In this document: positions 1 to 6,864 of the stretch, piece after piece
Layout of the letters: each line of letters opens with the position of its first letter
How positions within the stretch are numbered: the first letter of the stretch is position 1
Source: JBIIUJ01 sp044340025
Lineage (GTDB): Bacteria > Pseudomonadota > Alphaproteobacteria > Caulobacterales > Aquidulcibacteraceae
Direction: 5' to 3'
Assembly: GCA_044340025.1 (NCBI GenBank)
Contig: JBIIUJ010000127.1
Coordinates: 1-7,599, forward strand
Length of the DNA: 7,599 bases
Program-made: the position numbers and the translations under genes
Notes under the pieces: generated by a model
Database searches by the model: none
Told to the model about the DNA's origin: nothing
What the model saw: only the letters and a program-made list of their open reading frames with translations

Positions 1-557
1 TCGCGCTGTGGGGAACAACGATCGCTGTGCTGCTGGGGTTGCCGCTGGGGCTTCTGGGCGCGCGCAACGTCGCCCCGGCGCCGGTCGTGTTCGTCGCCAG
101 GCGCATCATGGATGTCTTGCGGTCGGTGAATGAGGTGGTGCTGGGCACCGTCTTCCTCGTCGCGGTCGGGCTGGGGCCATTCGCCGGCGTCCTGGCGATC
201 GCCGCGCATACGGCGGGGGTTCTTGGCAAGCTGTTCTCGGAGGCGGTCGAAAGCATCGACATGCGCCTGGTCGAGGGCATCCGCGCCACCGGCGCCCATC
301 CGCTGGCGCAGATCACCTGGGGCGTCGCCCCGCAGGTCGCGCCGCTCTGGACCTCCTATGCGCTCTACCGGTTCGAATCGAACGTGCGCTCGGCCACCGT
401 TCTGGGTCTGATCGGGGCTGGTGGCATCGGACAGGCGCTGTTTGAAGCCATCAATCGCTTCGCCTACCGCGAAACCGCCGCCATCGTTCTGGTCATCGTT
501 GTGGTGGTCGCGCTGATCGACATCGCGTCCGACCAGCTGCGCCGCAAACTGTTGTAG
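1..557 (+). CDS. phnE: Phosphonate ABC transporter permease PhnE, C-terminal part (5' end outside window)
   Basis: Inner-membrane permease subunit of a phosphonate (PhnCDE-type) ABC importer. The frame is open from base 3 to the TAG at 555-557, about 184 codons, so the first one or two membrane helices lie off the left edge. The visible part shows several long hydrophobic segments: one at the start, one after VNEVVLGTVF, and a final helix rich in I/V/L. It carries the EAA-type cytoplasmic loop that docks on the ATPase (EGIRATGAHPLAQITWGVAP) and the glycine-rich motif LGLIGAGGIG followed by a last membrane helix, both characteristic of PhnE-type permeases. The phnD-like gene begins 16 bp downstream, so the two are surely co-transcribed; here the permease precedes the binding protein. 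An ATPase gene (phnC) would be expected just upstream. A permease for another oxyanion is less likely given the phosphonate neighbours. Confidence 0.9.
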   Translation, partial: ALWGTTIAVLLGLPLGLLGARNVAPAPVVFVARRIMDVLRSVNEVVLGTVFLVAVGLGPFAGVLAIAAHTAGVLGKLFSEAVESIDMRLVEGIRATGAHPLAQITWGVAPQVAPLWTSYALYRFESNVRSATVLGLIGAGGIGQALFEAINRFAYRETAAIVLVIVVVVALIDIASDQLRRKLL

Positions 558-573
558 GGGAGGGGGAGGCGGC

Positions 574-1515
574 ATGCGTTCGCTGGCCTTTGCACTTGTT
601 CTTCTGGTCGCCGCCTGCGCTCCGCCGCGCGAGGCGCTGCGGTTTTCCATCCTCTCCAACGAGAGCTCGGCTGCGAGCCGGCCGGACTGGACGCCATTTC
701 TCGACGCCATGCGCGCGTCCACGGGCGAACCCGTCGAGGCGTATTTCGGCCCCAATTACAGCGTGCTGATCGAAGCCATGCGGTTTGGCCAGACCCAGAT
801 GGGCTGGTTTGGCAATGCGTCTGCGATGGAGGCGGTCGACCGGTCAGGCGCCGAGGTGTTCGCTGTCGCCGATCGCGGCGGCTACGCCGGCCTGATGATC
901 GTGCGCGCCGATCGCGACCTCAATCTGGCCGACGTCCTGGTCTGCGATCAGTCGCTCTCCTTCGGCGCGGCCGACCCGCAATCGACCTCGGGCGGCCTGG
1001 CGCCCAACGCCTATCTTTGGGGCCCGCGCGGCCTTGATCCCCAGCGCTGTTTCGCCAGCGCCCGGGTCGCCAACCATGAGGCCAACATCCTGGCGGTCTC
1101 TAACGGCCTGGTCGATGTCGCCATCGTCGATTCAGCCGTGTTCGACCGTGTCCGCGCCCGGGCGCCGGAGGTGACCGCCAGCCTCACAACATTATGGACC
1201 TCGCCCCGGTTGCCCGATGATCCGCTGGTCTGGCGCGCCGATCTCGCCGCGCCGTTGAAGGCGAAGATCTCACAATTCATCCTCGCTTATGGCGCGGGCG
1301 AGGGGGGGCAGGCGCAATCGGAGCGCGCGGTTCTGGCCAGGCTCGGCCTGCGCGGCTTCAAACCCGCCGACAATAGCCATCTCGACAGCACGCGGCGCCT
1401 GCGGGCCTGGACCAGCCTGATCGAAGCGCGCCGGGCGAACGATCCCGCCCGGATCCGGCAGGCCGAGATGGAGGTATCCCGCCTCGACGCCGCCGCCGAA
1501 CCGGCTGCGCCATGA
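574..1515 (+). CDS. phnD: Phosphonate ABC transporter substrate-binding lipoprotein, PhnD family
   Basis: Periplasmic phosphate/phosphite/phosphonate-binding protein of 313 aa, near the usual PhnD length. The start has a purine-rich ribosome-binding stretch (GGGGAGGGGGAGG) directly upstream. Residues 1-15 form a lipoprotein signal with lipobox LVAAC (Cys15), so the protein should be membrane-anchored rather than freely soluble. Family marks are NYSVLIEAMRFGQ (61-73), the aromatic MGWFGN (76-81), GGYAGLMIV (102-110), STSG at 137-140, the conserved loop that holds the phosphonate oxygens in PhnD, and NHEANILAVSNGLVDVAIVD (167-186), typical of the second lobe. Glu169 and Asp186 are candidates for contacts with a positively charged substrate group, by analogy with E. 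coli PhnD (inference). The C-terminal ~15 residues are Ala/Glu/Pro-rich tail. It lies between phnE and the PhnZ-like oxygenase, supporting transport of a hydroxy- or amino-phosphonate. Exact ligand unknown. Confidence 0.88.
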   Translation: MRSLAFALVLLVAACAPPREALRFSILSNESSAASRPDWTPFLDAMRASTGEPVEAYFGPNYSVLIEAMRFGQTQMGWFGNASAMEAVDRSGAEVFAVADRGGYAGLMIVRADRDLNLADVLVCDQSLSFGAADPQSTSGGLAPNAYLWGPRGLDPQRCFASARVANHEANILAVSNGLVDVAIVDSAVFDRVRARAPEVTASLTTLWTSPRLPDDPLVWRADLAAPLKAKISQFILAYGAGEGGQAQSERAVLARLGLRGFKPADNSHLDSTRRLRAWTSLIEARRANDPARIRQAEMEVSRLDAAAEPAAP

Positions 1516-1577
1516 GGCCACCGTCTCACCCGGCGGAAAGGCGCGCCCCACGCTCCGCCTTCTGCATCAAACGCGAC

Positions 1578-1583
1578 AAGGAG
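1578..1583 (+). promoter_or_regulatory. Ribosome binding site of the PhnZ-like gene
   Basis: A perfect AAGGAG lies 7 nt before the ATG at 1591. It fixes the start of the HD-domain gene and explains its independent translation across the 75-bp gap after phnD. Confidence 0.75.
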
Positions 1584-1590
1584 TGCGCCC

Positions 1591-2175
1591 ATGACGTCCA
1601 GTGACCGTCTTGCCGACCTGACGGAGGAAATCTCCTCGATCTATGAGGGCTCCGGGGCCCGGCCCTATGGGCTTCACCACATCAACCAGCGCCAGCATGC
1701 GCTTCAGGCTGCCGCTTTGGCCGAGGCGCAGGGGCTCTCTTCGGCGATGGTGATCGCTTGCCTGCTGCACGATGTCGGCCACATGGTCCATGGCCTCGGC
1801 GAGAACCCCGCCGCCGATGGCGTCGATGACCGGCATGAGGCGGTGGGCGCGGCCTGGACGGCGGCCCGGTTTGGGCCGGCCGTGAGCGAGCCCGTGCGGC
1901 TGCACGTGGCGGCCAAGCGCTATCTCTGCGCGGCGGAGCCCGACTATGCGGCGGGATTGTCGAAGGATTCGCGCATCAGCCTGGCGCTTCAGGGCGGCGC
2001 GATGTCGGCCGCCGAGCAAGAGGCGTTCCTTGCCCTGCCCTTCGCGCGCGAGGCGGTGGCGCTGCGCCGGATCGATGAGCGCGCCAAGGACCCCAAAGCC
2101 GTCACCCCCACGCTCCAGGACATGCTGTTGCGCCATCTTGCCGATGCGATGCGGGGGCCGATTGCTCCTGGCTAG
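1591..2175 (+). CDS. phnZ: PhnZ/TmpB-like HD-domain mixed-valent diiron oxygenase (C-P bond cleavage)
   Basis: A 194-aa HD-superfamily protein of the clade associated with phosphonate degradation operons. PhnZ uses an Fe(II)/Fe(III) pair and O2 to cleave 2-amino-1-hydroxyethylphosphonate to glycine and phosphate; TmpB does the same for the trimethylammonio analogue. Metal ligands are all present with PhnZ spacing: His36, His60-Asp61 (LLHDVGH), His82, His105 and Asp162, against remembered PhnZ H34, H58-D59, H80, H104, D161. HVAAKRYL (105-112) includes Lys109, and Arg159 precedes the last ligand by three residues; the equivalents bind phosphonate in PhnZ. The QGGAM block (134-138) is also family-typical. 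Tyr26 matches the mobile Tyr24 of PhnZ, but the Glu27 position is His29. It follows phnD by 75 bp. The symbol is family-level: the substrate could differ, and no PhnY/TmpA hydroxylase is in this window. Cytoplasmic, no signal peptide. Confidence 0.87.
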   Translation: MTSSDRLADLTEEISSIYEGSGARPYGLHHINQRQHALQAAALAEAQGLSSAMVIACLLHDVGHMVHGLGENPAADGVDDRHEAVGAAWTAARFGPAVSEPVRLHVAAKRYLCAAEPDYAAGLSKDSRISLALQGGAMSAAEQEAFLALPFAREAVALRRIDERAKDPKAVTPTLQDMLLRHLADAMRGPIAPG

Positions 2176-2192
2176 CGATCGGACTTGATCGC
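2175..2192 (+). terminator. Short inverted repeat at the phnZ-like stop codon; weak terminator or processing hairpin candidate
   Basis: A perfect 6-bp stem (GCGATC / GATCGC) with a 6-nt loop begins on the last base of the stop codon. No T-tract follows, so intrinsic termination is doubtful. A second 6-bp stem (CCGGCT / AGCCGG, 2231-2236 with 2248-2253, 11-nt loop) lies further along the same 113-bp gap. Neither settles whether the metallophosphoesterase gene is in the same transcript. Confidence 0.25.
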
Positions 2193-2288
2193 GCCGACGG
2201 CTCGGTCGTCAACACAGCCCCGTCACAGAACCGGCTTAGGGAGATGCAGCCGGAGCCAAAGGCGCCGTGCTGATCCGGGGGACACAGA

Positions 2289-4193
2289 ATGCTGCGTGCG
2301 AGCGCCACGATCCTGCTTACCGTGCTGGGGCTTCTGGCTAGCGGGCCAGCCTTGAGCAGCTCCGGGCAGACCTCTTTCGAGGCCCCAGCCGATAGCGCAG
2401 GGCGGGCAGCGACCCCTCTGGCCGAATGGACGCTGCGCGATGCGACGCTCCTTCCCGGCGTGCGGCCGGGCCCAAACCCGGCGCCCCAGGCTGTCGGCCG
2501 GCCCCAGGCGCAGGGCGAACGCGCGACACCGGCTCGGCTCTGGATGAATCAGGCGCCCACCGTGCGAAAGCGCGACTTGCTGGCCCCCGACCTGTGGCCG
2601 CGCGGGGCGTTCAGCGTGGAGCTGTTTGTCAGCTATCACGTCGACCAGAGGGTTGGCGCGGCGCTGCTGGCGTTCGAACCGGACGCCGACGCTCCTCTGT
2701 TCGCTTTCGGTTTCGAAGCAGGCGATGTGACCGCGCGTCTGGGCTCGGCGAGCCTGACGCTCCCGGCCATGGAGCTGAAAAGCTCGATCGCCGGCCAGGA
2801 CTTGTCTTCCGGGGCCTACAAGCGCGGGGCGCTGCGCTATTGGCACCATCTCGTGCTGGTCAATGACGGGCGCGCGCTGACGATCTGGCGCAATGGGGAG
2901 AAGCTGGGCGAGACGCCGGTGCGCGGCGAGCGGCTTTCGGGTTCGGCCCGCGCCGAGCTGGAGCTGGCAGGTTATCTCGCCAATGAGCCGTTCATGCGGC
3001 TTTCCGATCTCACGCCCTATGCGGCGGTGCACGGGCGCGCGCTGAACGAGGCCGAGATCCAGGCCGCCTTCGCCCGTCACATGGCGCCGGTGCGCGCCGG
3101 CGCGCCTTTGGGCGGGGCGTTTCACTTCACGACCGGCGGGCCCCATCTGGCCTGGCCGATGGTCGATAGCGTCATGCTGCACTGGGAGACCGATCGCCCG
3201 GCCTCGGCGCGGCTGGAGTGGGGTGAGACGCCCACGATGGGGCGGGTGCTTGAACTGCCAGCGACAGGCATGCGCGTGCGCACCGCGACGATGGACGGCC
3301 TGAAACCGAATGCGGCCTATTTCTATCGCCTGACCGCCACTGCGCCGACGGGCGAGACGCTCGACACCGGGCCGATCCCCTTTCGGACAGCGCCCGGGGC
3401 CGGCGACCCGATCGTCTTCGCGGCGATCTCCGACACCGAGGCGCGCCCGCACGTCAATGCGCGGCTCGCTGATCTCGTCTGGCGCGAAAGCCCCCAGATT
3501 CTGCTTAACGCCGGCGACCTCACCGATGGGGGCAAGGGCGAGCATCGCTTCGAATGGACCCACGAGTATTTCGCCGCCATGGCGCCTCTGATGGCGCGCA
3601 CGGCTGTCCTGCCGGTGATGGGCAATGGCGAGGACGATTTCACCTGGTTTGAGCGCTACCACGCCCTGAAGGCCCCGGGGCGGTCGTATTATACCTATCG
3701 GCTGGGCGACGTGGACTTCTTCGTCCTCGACTCCAATCTCGACCGGCGCGACCGCGAAGAGCCAGGATTTCGGGCGGCGCAGCGCGCCTGGCTGGAAACG
3801 GCGCTCGCTGCCTCACAGGGTCGCTGGAAGGTCGCGACCTTTCATCATCCGCCCCTGCCGGAGCAATATGCCAAGGTCACCGACGATTTCATGCCGCTTC
3901 TGGAGCGTTTTGGCGTCGATCTCATTCTGGTGGGCCACCACCACAATTACCTTCGTTCCTGGCCGATGCGCGGCGGCCGCCCGGCGGCGGATCGGCGCGG
4001 GCCCGTGGTGATCCAGCTGGGCGGCGGCGGCGGCAACATCTCCAATCGCTCCGCGGTTCCAGACCCGCGCTGGGCCAAGACCTATCAGGGCTACGGCTAT
4101 CTGATGGTGCGCGCCTTTGGCGACCGGATGGAGCTGGTGATGCACGACGATCAGGGTGCAGTTCGCGACCATACAGAGATCACCAAGCGCTGA
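2289..4193 (+). CDS. Exported metallophosphoesterase with LamG-like and fibronectin-III-like domains
   Basis: A 634-aa secreted protein; GGGGGA at 2277-2282 lies 6 nt before the ATG. Residues 1-24 look like a Sec signal peptide (hydrophobic 5-19, possible cleavage near GPALS-S). Residues ~45-265 resemble a LamG/concanavalin-A-like domain (FSVELFVSY, YWHHLVLVNDGRALTIWRNG, then the usual LNEAEIQAAF helix). Residues ~277-367 resemble the fibronectin-III-like N-domain of purple acid phosphatases (VMLHWETDRPASARLEWG, LKPNAAYFYRL). Residues ~375-615 are a calcineurin-type phosphoesterase: Asp382 in SDTE, GD 409-410, GN 445-446, HH 519-520 and GHHH 549-552. Two motifs deviate: DxE instead of DxH/DxG, and GNGE instead of GNHD/E, losing the usual catalytic His; the PAP-type metal-binding Tyr of GDxxY is also absent (GDLTD). 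It starts 113 bp after the PhnZ-like gene and may hydrolyse phosphate or phosphonate esters outside the inner membrane. Substrate is unknown. Confidence 0.82.
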   Translation: MLRASATILLTVLGLLASGPALSSSGQTSFEAPADSAGRAATPLAEWTLRDATLLPGVRPGPNPAPQAVGRPQAQGERATPARLWMNQAPTVRKRDLLAPDLWPRGAFSVELFVSYHVDQRVGAALLAFEPDADAPLFAFGFEAGDVTARLGSASLTLPAMELKSSIAGQDLSSGAYKRGALRYWHHLVLVNDGRALTIWRNGEKLGETPVRGERLSGSARAELELAGYLANEPFMRLSDLTPYAAVHGRALNEAEIQAAFARHMAPVRAGAPLGGAFHFTTGGPHLAWPMVDSVMLHWETDRPASARLEWGETPTMGRVLELPATGMRVRTATMDGLKPNAAYFYRLTATAPTGETLDTGPIPFRTAPGAGDPIVFAAISDTEARPHVNARLADLVWRESPQILLNAGDLTDGGKGEHRFEWTHEYFAAMAPLMARTAVLPVMGNGEDDFTWFERYHALKAPGRSYYTYRLGDVDFFVLDSNLDRRDREEPGFRAAQRAWLETALAASQGRWKVATFHHPPLPEQYAKVTDDFMPLLERFGVDLILVGHHHNYLRSWPMRGGRPAADRRGPVVIQLGGGGGNISNRSAVPDPRWAKTYQGYGYLMVRAFGDRMELVMHDDQGAVRDHTEITKR

Positions 4194-4221
4194 TCCGGGG
4201 CCCGGCGGCGCACACTTGGCT

Positions 4222-4251
4222 GGATCACGCCGCCCACGCGCGGCGCGATCC
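4222..4251. terminator. Strong hairpin between convergent genes, candidate bidirectional terminator
   Basis: GGATC-A-CGCCG (4222-4232) pairs with CGGCG-C-GATCC (4241-4251): ten base pairs with one internal A/C mismatch around an 8-nt loop. It sits in the 152-bp gap between the stops of the metallophosphoesterase (+) and the regulator (-). There is no T-tract on either side, so it may end transcription only partly or protect 3' ends. A second, smaller hairpin (CCGGC-CTCGA-GCCGG, 4308-4322) lies nearer the regulator's end. Confidence 0.45.
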
Positions 4252-4345
4252 CCTTCGCGGGCAAGGAGCGCGTCCAATCCAGTCTCAAGCGGCGTCCGCC
4301 CGTTGGGCCGGCCTCGAGCCGGATGGCAGGCATGGCGGTTGCGGC

Positions 4346-6469
4346 CTATGGCCCCTTGCCCCCAGTCCCTGCGGGTCCGACCCCCAGCGCCTTGCCGACA
4401 GCGCCGAAATAGGCCCGCCGGCATCGGATATCCTCAAAGGGCAGGGCGCGGATCGCCAGGTCGTCCAGGCCTGCGGGATAGATGGCCAGAAACGCCTCCC
4501 GGCGCCGGGACAGCGGTTCGGTCAAATCCAGTTCAGCCGCCGTCGCCATGCCGGTCATCAGGGCGGAAGGATGGGAATCGTCGCCGGACAAGGCGCGGAC
4601 GATGAAGCGCTCCGCGTCGGCGATCCGGCCCGCCATGAATTCGGCCATGGCGCGACCCGACATCAGGCCGTTGGCCCCATAAGCGAGCGGGTTTAGCCGC
4701 TCGGCCTGATCGAACATGCGGTGCGCCTGCGCGGTCTCTCCCTTCATGGCGTGCATCCAACCGCCGCAGATCCATGCGGTGTATTCGTTGGGGTTCAGGG
4801 TCAGCGCCCGATCGATAGCGGCTCTGGCAGGCTCGAACTCATGGGCCATGTAGAACAGGGCCGTCCCGGCAGTCGCCTGGGTGCGGGCGTCGTTGCGCCC
4901 TATCCTAAGCGCATCGCGGCTCATTTGGGCGTAACGGGCGAGATCCTCGGGCGAAGCGATCGCGTTGGAATAGGCCGCCGCCCAGGGGGCCATGGCCAGC
5001 GCCGGATGGAAACGGGGGTCGATTTCGATCGCACTCTGAAAGAGCGCCAGCGCTTCGGCCGCGTCGCGCCTTTCCAGGCTGAAGCCGGCGAACAATCCCT
5101 GGAGATAAAGATCATAGGCGCTCGCCGATGTCGTCGGGCTGCTGGCGCGTGCGCGCAGCGCCTCGGCCTGGGCGCGCGGCTCGACCTCCACGGCGATGGC
5201 GGCTGCGGCGTCTTCCTGAAAGTCCCAGAGCGCTTCCAGCGCCCCTTCGAGATCGCCGGCGGCCAGCATGGCGTTGCTCGCCACCGCATAGGCCCGCCAG
5301 CGCAAGCGCAACCGGCCGTCCGGCGCAGCCATGACCGAGCCGCCGACCAGAATATCCGCGCCGAGGGCGGCAGCGATCGCCGCTGGATCTTCGAGCGCGC
5401 CGCCATAGCGCGCGGAGGATGCCGGCGTGATGACACAGAGCGATCGGAACCGTGACAAGGCGTAGGTCAGCCCGTCGAGCAGGCCCGCGGGCACATGGTC
5501 GGGCAGGCGCTTCGCGCTGAGATCCTGGAACGGCAGGATGGCGACAGTGGGCGACCCGGCCCCTGCAGCGCCATTATGCACGGGGTCTGCGACCGTGGCG
5601 GCGGCTGTGTGCGCGCTTCGCTTTTGCCCGCGAGCCGCGCTCCTGAGCGCGGCACTGGGGTTGAACCCCGACTGAGCGAGCGCACGCTGCGCGCTGGCCA
5701 CAAGGCTGTCGGCCTCATCCTGTCGGCCCAGCGCCACCAGCGCCTGAACAAGGCGAACATACGCCTCTTCGCTGGTCGCATCGAGCGCGAGCCAGCGCTG
5801 CAGGAGCGCCACCTGCTGGTCGGGCACCGCGATCAGTTGATCAAGCCGGGCCTGAACGAGGGAAATGGCGAGGCCGGCCGCTTCAAGCCGCATTGTGGCA
5901 AGCCAGGCTTCATAGTCGGGCCGATCGGGCAGGTCGCCGTCTTCAAACAGCGGGCCGTGAATCTGGCGCAGCGCTTCATCCACAGCCGCGCCGCTCCACG
6001 CCCCAGGCCCCTCCGCGGAAAGACGCCGCAGGCGCGCAAGATCGAAGTCGACGTCGCCCAGGTCCAGGCGCAGCAAATCCCGTTCAGCCACAAGCCGGGT
6101 GCGACCCGGCCCATCCAGAACCGGCCTGATCTTGGAAAGGCACCAGCGCAGCGAAGCGCGCGGATCGTCCGGGACGTCGAAAAACAGATCGCACAGGCGC
6201 TGACGCGGCACGGGGCGCTCGGCCAGCGCCAGGTAAGCCAGAATGGCGCGCGCCTTGCGCGACGCCGGCAAGGCCAGGGCCGACCCGTCGCGCGCCAGCC
6301 CTATGGCCCCAAACAGCCGAAGCCGCAGCGCGCCGCCCTGCGATGGTCCATCGCTCGCCTGCATCTGCCCGCCTGACCGCCCATTTGTCTGCAGCGCTGA
6401 GTTTAGCTGCGATTCAAACGCCATTCCAACGCTCACCTCACCGCCCGGTCCAACGGCTGTCGGGCACAT
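4346..6469 (-). CDS. SARP/BTAD-type transcriptional regulator fused to TolB-like domain and TPR repeats
   Basis: A 707-aa cytoplasmic regulator. After ~47 variable residues comes an OmpR/SARP-type winged helix (48-118: LRLRLFGAIGL, LPASRKARAILAYLAL, then SLRWCLSKIRPVLD). A bacterial transcriptional activation domain (BTAD) of helical hairpins follows, about 140-275 (PLFEDGDLPDRPDYEAWL, ALLQRWLALDATSEEAYVRL). After a loose linker, residues ~307-430 match the TolB-like domain found in CadC-like regulators and rhizobial adenylate cyclases (PTVAILPFQDLSA, GLLDGLTYALSRFRSLCVI, ALGADILVGGSV). The C-terminal third, ~450-635, is TPR-like (ALFQSAIEIDPRFHPAL, AAIDRALTLNPNEYTAW, MFDQAERLNPLAYGANG). It has no receiver or membrane segment. 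The chosen ATG has GGAG (plus-strand CTCC, 6474-6477) only 4 nt upstream; Met16 (6424) is an alternative. It is divergent from the urcA-like gene and likely regulates it or itself (inference). Signal unknown. Confidence 0.85.
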   Translation of the reverse strand: MCPTAVGPGGEVSVGMAFESQLNSALQTNGRSGGQMQASDGPSQGGALRLRLFGAIGLARDGSALALPASRKARAILAYLALAERPVPRQRLCDLFFDVPDDPRASLRWCLSKIRPVLDGPGRTRLVAERDLLRLDLGDVDFDLARLRRLSAEGPGAWSGAAVDEALRQIHGPLFEDGDLPDRPDYEAWLATMRLEAAGLAISLVQARLDQLIAVPDQQVALLQRWLALDATSEEAYVRLVQALVALGRQDEADSLVASAQRALAQSGFNPSAALRSAARGQKRSAHTAAATVADPVHNGAAGAGSPTVAILPFQDLSAKRLPDHVPAGLLDGLTYALSRFRSLCVITPASSARYGGALEDPAAIAAALGADILVGGSVMAAPDGRLRLRWRAYAVASNAMLAAGDLEGALEALWDFQEDAAAAIAVEVEPRAQAEALRARASSPTTSASAYDLYLQGLFAGFSLERRDAAEALALFQSAIEIDPRFHPALAMAPWAAAYSNAIASPEDLARYAQMSRDALRIGRNDARTQATAGTALFYMAHEFEPARAAIDRALTLNPNEYTAWICGGWMHAMKGETAQAHRMFDQAERLNPLAYGANGLMSGRAMAEFMAGRIADAERFIVRALSGDDSHPSALMTGMATAAELDLTEPLSRRREAFLAIYPAGLDDLAIRALPFEDIRCRRAYFGAVGKALGVGPAGTGGKGP

Positions 6470-6515
6470 AGCACTCCGTCAGCGGCCCGCTGGGCCCAAA
6501 CCGGAGATACAGCCC
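6470..6515. promoter_or_regulatory. Divergent promoter/operator region with 13-bp palindrome
   Basis: Only 46 bp separate the regulator start from the urcA-like start. In the middle is CAGCGG-C-CCGCTG (6480-6492), a perfect inverted repeat around one base, followed directly by TGGGCCCA (6491-6498). The palindrome is 10 nt upstream of the regulator's ATG and 23 nt upstream of the UrcA ATG, so a protein bound there could affect both. I see no convincing -35/-10 pair in the gap; promoters may overlap the regulator's 5' coding end. Confidence 0.4.
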
Positions 6516-6827
6516 ATGACATCCTTCCTGGTCGCACTTGCGCTCGGCGCGACCGCCATGGCCGCAGAGCCGGTCGTGGCGGTTGAGAACGGCGCTGTCG
6601 TCGTCCGGCTAGATCGGGTCGACCTGACGGTCGGCTCGGACCGCCACCGCCTCCTGACCGCCATCCAACAGGCCAGCGTGCAGCTGTGTCGCGACGCGAC
6701 CCTGTTTGACCGGCTGGGAAACCGGGCCGCCTGCCGCATCGCTGTCGCGCGCGAAATCACCGGATCGCTCGCGCCTTCGGCCCGCACGGCGGTGTGGACG
6801 GCGCGCCGCGAACGCCTTGCCGGCTAA
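6516..6827 (+). CDS. UrcA family protein (small periplasmic protein)
   Basis: A 103-aa exported protein. The frame is open further upstream, but the ATG at 6516 is chosen because it has GGAG at 6503-6506 and starts a proper signal peptide (MTSFLVALALGATAMAA, cleavage near residue 17). The mature part fits the UrcA pattern of Caulobacterales and sphingomonads: a V-rich strand leading to VRLDRVDLTVGSDRHRLLTAI, then a first Cys (SVQLCRD, Cys58), a second Cys fifteen residues on (AACRIAVARE, Cys73), and a basic tail. The two Cys probably form a disulfide in the periplasm. The family's biochemical role is not known. It is divergent from the SARP-type regulator and 37 bp ahead of an outer-membrane barrel gene, with which it is probably co-transcribed. 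Confidence 0.75.
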   Translation: MTSFLVALALGATAMAAEPVVAVENGAVVVRLDRVDLTVGSDRHRLLTAIQQASVQLCRDATLFDRLGNRAACRIAVAREITGSLAPSARTAVWTARRERLAG

Positions 6828-6864
6828 GCGCCCGCTCCTTGCCTACTTTTTCTGGAGAGACATC

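Noticed and set aside
1591..2175. Reading the HD-domain protein as an ordinary phosphohydrolase (nucleotidase or cyclic-nucleotide type)
   Set aside because: The extra His ligands, the HVAAKRYL block, the QGGAM block and the phosphonate transporter neighbours fit the PhnZ/TmpB oxygenases much better than generic HD hydrolases.
2223..3662. A 479-codon open frame on the minus strand opposite the metallophosphoesterase gene
   Set aside because: Its product is rich in Arg, Gln, His and Gly with no domain or signal. It arises from GC-biased third positions of the real gene, whose motifs are clear on the other strand.
2269..4200. A 12-base direct repeat GCTGATCCGGGG just before (2269-2280) and at the stop of (4189-4200) the metallophosphoesterase gene
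   Set aside because: It looks like a mobile-cassette footprint, but a simple estimate gives about one or two 12-mer repeats by chance in 7.6 kb, more at high GC. There are no inverted repeats or transposase around the gene.
5495..6376. A 293-codon open frame on the plus strand opposite the SARP-type regulator
   Set aside because: It has low-information, Arg/Gly/Gln-rich sequence and no recognisable family, and covers the well-supported winged-helix, BTAD and early TolB-like domains on the minus strand.
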